Source of the DNA: Planctomycetota bacterium
Lineage (GTDB): Bacteria > Planctomycetota > UBA1135
Assembly (NCBI GenBank): GCA_002746235.1
Contig: NVWJ01000009.1
Span: forward strand, 114,367-120,423
Reading direction: 5' to 3'
Length of the DNA stretch: 6,057 nucleotides
The position numbers were made by a program, and so were the translations under genes. This document shows, piece by piece, positions 1 to 6,057 of the stretch. Below the pieces are notes generated by a model. That model had not been told where the DNA came from. It made no database searches and saw only the letters and a program-made list of their open reading frames with translations. Position 1 is the first letter of the stretch. Each line of letters starts with the position of its first letter.

Positions 1-2
1 TC

Positions 3-377
3 CGCTCGGTTCCGTCCGGCGAATACCGCTGTAAAGCTGCTGAAGTCCGTGAAAGCGAGAGTCCTGCGGGGCATACGCGCTGGGGCATTCGCTGGGAAAT
101 CACCGAAGGGGACTTCCAGGGCCGCACCGCTTGTTGGGATTCGCTGCATTGGTCCGAACGCGGGCTGCCCCGAGTGAAGTTTGTGCTGCAAGTGCTCGGC
201 CTGAACACCGACCGCGAGCTGAACCTTAATCTGGAGGAATTGGAAGGGCTTGAGGCCATGGTCCAGGTCCAGCCCGAGGAGCGTGAAGATCCAGTGACCG
301 GCATTCGTCGGGTGCAGAATCGGGTGCCTTTTGCTGGATATGCACCGGTGGCCCAGCCGGCCGACGCGGTTTCCTGA
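3..377 (+). CDS. DUF669-like protein, C-terminal part (5' end outside window)
   Basis: The frame is open from the left edge to a TGA at 375-377, giving 124 residues of a protein whose start lies upstream. The first methionine in the window (174) is internal, because the conserved-looking part begins before it: PSGEYRCKAAEVRES near the edge, then RWGIRWEITEGDFQGRTACWD and a WSERGLPRVKFVLQVLG segment. A short motif (P-x-G-x-Y, then WEI-x-EG-x-(F/Y)-x-GR) resembles the DUF669 family, known mainly from phages and sometimes proposed to bind single-stranded DNA. The C-terminal half has EEREDPVTGIRRVQNRVPF, which may be a beta hairpin ending in the GYAPV tail. No membrane segment or signal peptide is visible in this part. 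The family resemblance is from memory and the function is unproven. The gene is followed by a hairpin array that probably ends its transcript. Confidence 0.6.
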   Translation, partial: RSVPSGEYRCKAAEVRESESPAGHTRWGIRWEITEGDFQGRTACWDSLHWSERGLPRVKFVLQVLGLNTDRELNLNLEELEGLEAMVQVQPEEREDPVTGIRRVQNRVPFAGYAPVAQPADAVS

Positions 378-426
378 TTCGCTCCGAATCCTTTCTCCGA
401 AGCCCGGTTTCCCCGTGTTTCTTGTG

Positions 427-451
427 CAAGGCCTGATTTAGTCAGGCCTTG
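427..451 (+). terminator. Perfect inverted repeat, probable terminator of the DUF669-like gene
   Basis: CAAGGCCTGA (427-436) and TCAGGCCTTG (442-451) are exact reverse complements separated by the 5-nt loop TTTAG. This gives a 10-bp stem about 50 nt after the upstream stop codon. The tract after the stem is only TTGTGG, so it lacks a proper U run and may be weak, or may act as a processing or pausing hairpin. It is also the first of three tandem units. Confidence 0.55.
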
Positions 452-510
452 TTGTGGAAGACCCGATTTCACCAGGCCTTCTCCCGGAAAGCCTGTTTTC
501 ACCGGGCCTT
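428..510 (+). repeat. Three tandem 30-bp imperfect hairpin repeats
   Basis: Three 23-bp units lie at 428-450, 458-480 and 488-510, separated by 7-nt spacers, so the period is exactly 30 bp. All share the frame AA(G/A)(G/A)CC(T/C)G(A/T)TTT...GGCCTT. Unit 1 is a perfect palindrome. Units 2 and 3 keep the hairpin with one or two A-C or G-T changes in the stem. The spacers (GTTGTGG, CTCCCGG) end in GG. The array fills most of the 152-bp gap between the DUF669-like gene and the membrane protein gene. It could be an amplified terminator or a REP-like palindromic array. Because 30 is a multiple of three it can be read through in frame as a 10-residue peptide repeat, which explains the misleading upstream ATG at 449. 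Confidence 0.8.
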
Positions 511-515
511 CCTTC

Positions 516-521
516 TACAAT
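516..521 (+). promoter_or_regulatory. Probable -10 element (TACAAT) of the membrane protein gene
   Basis: TACAAT differs from the TATAAT consensus at one base and ends 8 nt before the ATG at 530. There is no Shine-Dalgarno in the intervening CTGCCCCA. Transcription would therefore begin at or next to the start codon, giving a leaderless mRNA. No convincing -35 box is visible; the expected place falls inside the third hairpin unit. Confidence 0.5.
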
Positions 522-529
522 CTGCCCCA

Positions 530-1063
530 ATGAGTGGGGCGAAACCCTCTGCGGGGCCGGCGACTTTTGACCAAGAGCGTCGGCCCTCACCTTTGTTAGT
601 CCAACGTTTGCGCTGGGGCAGCTTGGGTTTATGTGTGCTCATCGCGCTGTTGCCGCTGCTTGGCTTGGCGCCGTGGGCGGTGCTGTGGATCACGGCAGCG
701 GTTTTGTTGGTGTTCCAGTGGTGGTTATTCGCCACCCGTTTCACCGTGCGCCTTAAGGACGATGTCCTCTCTCTGCGCATGGCTCCGTTTCCGGCGAAGA
801 AGATTCCTGTAGAGGAGATCAAAGCGGCGGTGACTCACATGAGTTATCCGTGGGGGATAGGCAAACGCGGTTGGAGTATTCATCGTTCGCCAGGAGTTCA
901 AGTTTTCTTCACCGATCCAGGTGCCGGTTTGGTGCTGGAATTGGAAAACGGCCAGGCAGTGTGGCTGAACTCGCCGCAGCCCGAAGCTTTGGCGGCTTTG
1001 TTGAAGCGTCGACCGAAGCGGAAGAAGAAGGCGGTGAAATCCGAGCCTTCTACTTCGTCCTAG
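530..1063 (+). CDS. Small two-helix membrane protein with cytoplasmic beta-rich domain
   Basis: This gene encodes 177 residues and I do not recognise a named family. Residues 1-27 are polar. Two hydrophobic helices follow, at about 28-46 (WGSLGLCVLIALLPLLGLA) and 48-68, with a very short turn between them. A soluble part then runs from about 70 to 157 with alternating strand-like segments (FTVRLKDDVLSLRM, GVQVFFTDPGAGLVLELENGQ), ending in QPEALAALLKRR and a strongly basic tail (RPKRKKKAVK, 161-170). A membrane hairpin followed by a PH-like domain ending in a P-E-x-L-x-x-L helix resembles the layout of DUF3093 or bacterial PH/DUF304 proteins, but this is a layout similarity only. The basic flanks place both termini in the cytoplasm. 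I chose the ATG at 530 because the in-frame ATG at 449 lies within the hairpin repeats and would add a repeat-derived peptide, whereas 530 sits just after a -10-like TACAAT. The next gene starts 59 nt downstream. Confidence 0.75.
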   Translation: MSGAKPSAGPATFDQERRPSPLLVQRLRWGSLGLCVLIALLPLLGLAPWAVLWITAAVLLVFQWWLFATRFTVRLKDDVLSLRMAPFPAKKIPVEEIKAAVTHMSYPWGIGKRGWSIHRSPGVQVFFTDPGAGLVLELENGQAVWLNSPQPEALAALLKRRPKRKKKAVKSEPSTSS

Positions 1064-1110
1064 TCGACCGGTTCTTCCGTGGAGTGGCCCAGCCCAATGT
1101 GCCGCCGGGG

Positions 1111-1116
1111 TATCCT
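1111..1116 (+). promoter_or_regulatory. Probable -10 element (TATCCT) before the deaminase-like gene
   Basis: TATCCT ends 6 nt before the ATG at 1123 (spacer GTATGT), the same spacing as seen before proC. There is no Shine-Dalgarno. A leaderless transcript carrying the deaminase-like gene and ligA is suggested, in addition to any read-through from the membrane protein gene. No clear -35 is visible. Confidence 0.4.
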
Positions 1117-1122
1117 GTATGT

Positions 1123-3641
<2,519 letters not shown>

Positions 3642-3674
3642 AGCAGCCAGCCCGTTCCGCCAAATGCGCCCGTC

Positions 3675-3680
3675 TAAACT
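3675..3680 (+). promoter_or_regulatory. Probable -10 element (TAAACT) of proC
   Basis: TAAACT lies in the 45-bp gap between ligA and proC and ends 6 nt before the proC ATG (spacer ACGCAC). No Shine-Dalgarno is present, so a leaderless proC mRNA is suggested. No clear -35 is visible. This arrangement would separate proC expression from ligA. Confidence 0.45.
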
Positions 3681-3686
3681 ACGCAC

Positions 3687-4484
3687 ATGAAGATTGCCAT
3701 TTTTGGAGCTGGAGTTATGGGCCGCGCCCTCGCCACTGGATTACGCAACAACGGTGCCGCGGTCGATGTCTTCTTTGGCACTCGCACTGAAGAGTCTGCC
3801 TCTGCAGTCACAACCGAAACCGGGTTTTCCGCTTCCGCAGATCCAGGAACCGTCGTCGCCAATGCCGACATTGTCGTTTTCTGCCTCAAGCCACACAAAG
3901 TGCTCGGCGTTTTCGATGCCATCGGTTCTGCCATGCCATCCAGCGCCATCGCAGTTTCGATTGCAGCCGGCATGTCCCTATCCAAACTCGCACTGCATCT
4001 TCCCGAAGGCCAACCCTTGATCCGCGCGATGCCAAACACGCCGTGCAAAATCGGTGCCGGCATGACTGTGTTAAGCGGCGCATCCACCGCAACCGCCGCG
4101 CATCTTCAAACCGTAGAGCAGATCTTCTCCGCATTCGGCGAAGTCCTATGTCTCGACGAAGAACACATGGATGCAGTCACAGGTTTATCCGCCAGCGGCC
4201 CAGCATTTATCTTCCTAGTCATCGAAGCCTTAACCGATGGCGGCGTCATGGCCGGCCTCCCCCGCGATGTCGCGCTAAAACTCGCAACCGCTGCAACCAA
4301 AGGCGCTGCATGTTTAGTCCAAGAGTCCGGCGAACACCCAGCCCAACTCCGCGATGCCGTGACCACTCCAGCAGGCTGCACCATCTCTGCACTGCTCCGT
4401 TTAGAAGATGGCAAACTCCGTAGTGTGCTTGCGCGTGGTGTGCAAGAAGCAGCAGAAAGTGCTGCGAAGTTGGGGAAGGACTAA
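3687..4484 (+). CDS. proC: Pyrroline-5-carboxylate reductase ProC
   Basis: ProC catalyses the last step of proline biosynthesis in the cytoplasm, reducing 1-pyrroline-5-carboxylate to L-proline with NAD(P)H. It encodes 265 residues, the normal family length. The N-terminal Rossmann fold begins MKIAIFGAGVMG with the G-x-G-x-x-G dinucleotide-binding loop (7-12), followed by VVFCLKPH (63-70) and IRAMPNTPCKIGAGMT (112-127). The C-terminal dimerisation and substrate domain has DAVTGLSASGPAFIF (162-176), EALTDGGVMAGLPRD (180-194) and the signature HPAQLRDAVTTPAGCTISALLRLE (217-240), as expected for an active enzyme. Its codon choice is unusual for this window: by hand count only 4 of 27 leucine codons end in G (CTC 10, TTA 6, CTA 4, CTT 3, CTG 2, TTG 2), against 23 of 35 in the neighbouring EEP gene. 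Its TAA overlaps the TAG of the convergent EEP gene. The start is supported by the canonical N-terminus and the TAAACT element. Confidence 0.96.
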   Translation: MKIAIFGAGVMGRALATGLRNNGAAVDVFFGTRTEESASAVTTETGFSASADPGTVVANADIVVFCLKPHKVLGVFDAIGSAMPSSAIAVSIAAGMSLSKLALHLPEGQPLIRAMPNTPCKIGAGMTVLSGASTATAAHLQTVEQIFSAFGEVLCLDEEHMDAVTGLSASGPAFIFLVIEALTDGGVMAGLPRDVALKLATAATKGAACLVQESGEHPAQLRDAVTTPAGCTISALLRLEDGKLRSVLARGVQEAAESAAKLGKD

Positions 4485-4495
4485 GCCTTACCCAA
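4470..4495. terminator. Hairpin over the overlapping proC/EEP stop codons, possible bidirectional terminator
   Basis: TTGGGGAAGG (4470-4479) and CCTTACCCAA (4486-4495) pair at 9 of 10 positions, with one G-A mismatch at 4475/4490. The 6-nt loop ACTAAG holds the stop codons of both convergent genes. Because the element is nearly symmetrical, both transcripts would fold it. Neither side is followed by a U run, so it is not a classic intrinsic terminator; it may stall polymerase or protect 3' ends. Confidence 0.5.
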
Positions 4496-5218
4496 TCGGA
4501 ACTCGGCAAGTAACGGCAAATGATCACTCGCCGCGCGCGCGACTTTGAGGCGGCTGACATGAATATTCTCCTCAGCCAATGGGCCGCGCCAAAAAAACTT
4601 ATCTAACGCGCCGACCGGATTTGGGCTAGGGAATGTGCGCAAGGGTTTGCGTCGTCCGTGTTCGCTCCATGCATCGAAACCTGCGTCATCTAAGCCCGCG
4701 CCATGAAACAGAAGGTTGCGCCAATCATTGGTGTCACCGCCTAGGACGACGGCATGGCGTTTCGGTAAATGGCGCATGGTGTTGCTGTTCAACACGCGGC
4801 CGACTTGTTGAATGCGTTCCTTGGCCGACAATCCTAAGTGCCAATTAAACAGATGCAGGTTGGCGCGGTGCGGCAATTGCAGTCGGGTGTACAAACAATT
4901 ACGGTTTTTTCTGCGCCCTTGTTTCAGATCCAATACGCGGCGTTTCACAATCGGAAATTTTGACAAGGTCGCATTGCCATAACTGCCTTGCTTCAAAACA
5001 TGCGCTTCCGACCAGGTGTGGTAGGGGTATTCCATGGCGTCGGCAATGAGGTGATCGAGGTACAACTTTTTGGAGCGTGGCACTCCACGGTCGACTTCTT
5101 GCAGCAGCAAAATATCCGGCTGATGATGACGCAGCGTTTCTATCACCCGGTCCGGATCAAAGCGTCGGTCCAGGCCGATGCATCGGTGGATATTCCAGGT
5201 CATCAAGCGGAGTTGCAT
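4481..5218 (-). CDS. Endonuclease/exonuclease/phosphatase (EEP) family hydrolase, YbhP-like
   Basis: This is a metal-dependent phosphoesterase of the EEP (DNase I/exonuclease III/sphingomyelinase) superfamily, 245 residues. The catalytic set is complete: N9 in TWNIH, E41 in LLQEVD, GNATLS (81-86), NWHLG (125-129) with H127, GGDTNDW (160-166) with D162 and N164, LDKFFW (205-210) with D206, and SDHLP (231-235) with D232 and H233. There is no signal peptide or membrane segment, so it is probably cytoplasmic. The substrate cannot be read from the sequence; nucleic acid, phospholipid headgroup and inositol phosphate relatives all exist. Its ATG is only 2 nt after the stop of the PLD-like gene (TAG AC ATG), so the two form an operon. 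In E. coli the EEP gene ybhP sits beside the cardiolipin synthase gene clsB, apparently in the opposite order, which supports a shared membrane-lipid role by association only. The stop codon overlaps that of proC by 4 nt. Confidence 0.9.
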   Translation of the reverse strand: MQLRLMTWNIHRCIGLDRRFDPDRVIETLRHHQPDILLLQEVDRGVPRSKKLYLDHLIADAMEYPYHTWSEAHVLKQGSYGNATLSKFPIVKRRVLDLKQGRRKNRNCLYTRLQLPHRANLHLFNWHLGLSAKERIQQVGRVLNSNTMRHLPKRHAVVLGGDTNDWRNLLFHGAGLDDAGFDAWSEHGRRKPLRTFPSPNPVGALDKFFWRGPLAEENIHVSRLKVARAASDHLPLLAEFRLGKA

Positions 5219-5220
5219 GT

Positions 5221-6057
5221 CTAAAACGCTTTATCAAAAATGCCAAAGAAGTATTCCAGAAAACGGCTCCACAGCGAGCGTTGTTTCCATTCTGGATAGG
5301 TATAGCAGCGACTTTCCAGAAACGCCTTCTCGAAATGATCCGCAAGACTTTGGTTGATTTCGGTGGCGAACATATCGACTGCAACCTCGTGATTCCAAAG
5401 GTTGGACCAGCGGTCGATGTTAGGCGAACCCACCATGCAAAGGTGATCATCGAACAAACAAGCCTTCGCATGTTGGAAGGATGGTTGATATTCGTAAATT
5501 TTGACACCGTTACGCAATAACTGCGCGTAATAGCGACGCGATGCAAAACGTATCGCCGGATGATCATGCATTTTAGGACCGGGCAGTAACAGCCGAACGT
5601 CTACACCACGCTTTGCTGCATGAGTCAAGGCTTGGCGCAGGCGGATCGGCGGAATGAAGTAGGCGGTTGCAATCCAAACCCTCTGTCGAGCTCCGCCGAT
5701 GCGATGAAGCAGTGCATAGCGAAAATAAGACAGCCGACGTGCGCGTTGTGGAAGTACCCGGATCTGTTCGGCTTGAATTCCACGTTGTCCTTTTGGGACC
5801 AACTCCATTTCTGGTGTGCCTATCCACAAGGATTCGAAAGCTTCGCGAGCTTGGGCGACTACGGGGCCACAACACCGCACCATGGCTTCCAAAAACGGCG
5901 CCTTTGCATCTTTCCACCATGGGTCTTCGACGGCTAAACCGCCGGCCCACATCACCATGCGGTCAATCAACACCAAACGTCTATGCGTGCGTTGCATAAA
6001 GCGGCTGCGGAAATCAAAGAACAAAGTCTTCCAACGCAGCGGATGAAAAATTTTCAC
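5221..6057 (-). CDS. Phospholipase D / cardiolipin synthase (ClsB-like), N-terminus outside window
   Basis: The visible 278 residues are the C-terminal two-thirds or so of a two-motif PLD-superfamily protein. E. coli ClsB is about 413 residues, with its first motif near residue 110; here that motif is near visible residue 25. The codon at the very edge is GTG (Val) and should not be taken as the start. The first motif reads THRRLVLID (24-32), H-x-R-x4-D, with Arg replacing the usual catalytic Lys, followed by AGG. The second motif, HAKACLFD (196-203), is an intact H-x-K-x4-D followed by GSPNID (210-215). The regions between are family-typical: AYFIPP (132-137), AAKRGVDVRLLLPGP (147-161) and LLRNGVKIYEY (180-190). 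Family members transfer phosphatidyl groups, for example making cardiolipin, at the inner membrane. No membrane helix lies in the visible part. The gene is followed 2 nt later by the EEP gene. Cardiolipin synthase activity is inferred and is tempered by the Arg substitution. Confidence 0.88.
   Translation of the reverse strand: MKIFHPLRWKTLFFDFRSRFMQRTHRRLVLIDRMVMWAGGLAVEDPWWKDAKAPFLEAMVRCCGPVVAQAREAFESLWIGTPEMELVPKGQRGIQAEQIRVLPQRARRLSYFRYALLHRIGGARQRVWIATAYFIPPIRLRQALTHAAKRGVDVRLLLPGPKMHDHPAIRFASRRYYAQLLRNGVKIYEYQPSFQHAKACLFDDHLCMVGSPNIDRWSNLWNHEVAVDMFATEINQSLADHFEKAFLESRCYTYPEWKQRSLWSRFLEYFFGIFDKAF

Noticed and set aside
174..377. A separate 67-aa gene starting at ATG 174
   Set aside because: The frame is open to the left edge and the upstream residues carry the family-like motifs, so 174 is an internal methionine.
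449..529. Upstream ATG extending the membrane protein by 27 residues
   Set aside because: The extension is a translation of the 30-bp hairpin repeats (a 10-residue peptide repeat) and lies over the putative terminator; the ATG at 530 follows a -10-like box.
850..1122. In-frame 5' extension of the deaminase-like gene
   Set aside because: It overlaps the membrane protein gene in another frame and reads as low-complexity Ser/Arg/Glu sequence; the fold-like part begins after 1123.
6055..6057. GTG at the right edge as the start of the PLD gene
   Set aside because: The first HKD motif is only 25 residues in, whereas family members have roughly 100 residues before it; the codon is simply where the window cuts the gene.

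Overview
This is a compact bacterial chromosomal segment of moderately high GC, judged by eye. It holds three complete and largely co-oriented plus-strand genes plus proC, and a convergent minus-strand pair, with a gene fragment at each window edge. No transposase, phage, CRISPR or RNA gene was seen. The lineage cannot be fixed from the sequence. The DUF669-like fragment on the left, the LigA variant and the lack of Shine-Dalgarno sequences recall Planctomycetota/Verrucomicrobiota genomes, but this is a low-confidence impression. The usual gammaproteobacterial zipA-ligA arrangement is absent.

Layout: (1) 3-377, the 3' end of a DUF669-like gene, followed at 427-510 by three 30-bp tandem hairpin units, the first a perfect 10-bp stem. 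(2) 530-1063, a small two-helix membrane protein with a cytoplasmic beta-rich domain. (3) 1123-1506, a small protein that looks like a cytidine deaminase fold with all zinc ligands and the catalytic glutamate replaced. Its stop codon overlaps the start of (4) 1503-3641, a complete NAD+-dependent DNA ligase LigA with two extra loops. (5) 3687-4484, proC, pyrroline-5-carboxylate reductase, whose codon choice differs sharply from that of its neighbours. (6) Minus strand 5218-4481, an endonuclease/exonuclease/phosphatase (EEP) family protein, preceded 2 nt upstream by (7) a phospholipase D/cardiolipin synthase-like gene (6057-5221) that runs off the right edge.

Three plus-strand starts (530, 1123, 3687) have a TANNNT -10-like hexamer ending 6-8 nt before the ATG and no Shine-Dalgarno, which suggests leaderless transcripts. 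proC and the EEP gene meet tail to tail with stop codons overlapping by 4 nt, inside the loop of a near-perfect hairpin (4470-4495) that could serve both strands. The most interesting items are the zinc-less deaminase-like protein coupled to ligA, the tandem 30-bp hairpin array, the shared stop-codon hairpin, the K-to-R change in the first HKD motif of the PLD protein, and the codon-usage break at proC.

Functionally, LigA seals DNA nicks in replication and repair, ProC makes proline, and the EEP/PLD pair recalls the E. coli ybhP-clsB pair, which points to membrane phospholipid metabolism. I see no obvious single pathway joining them all.
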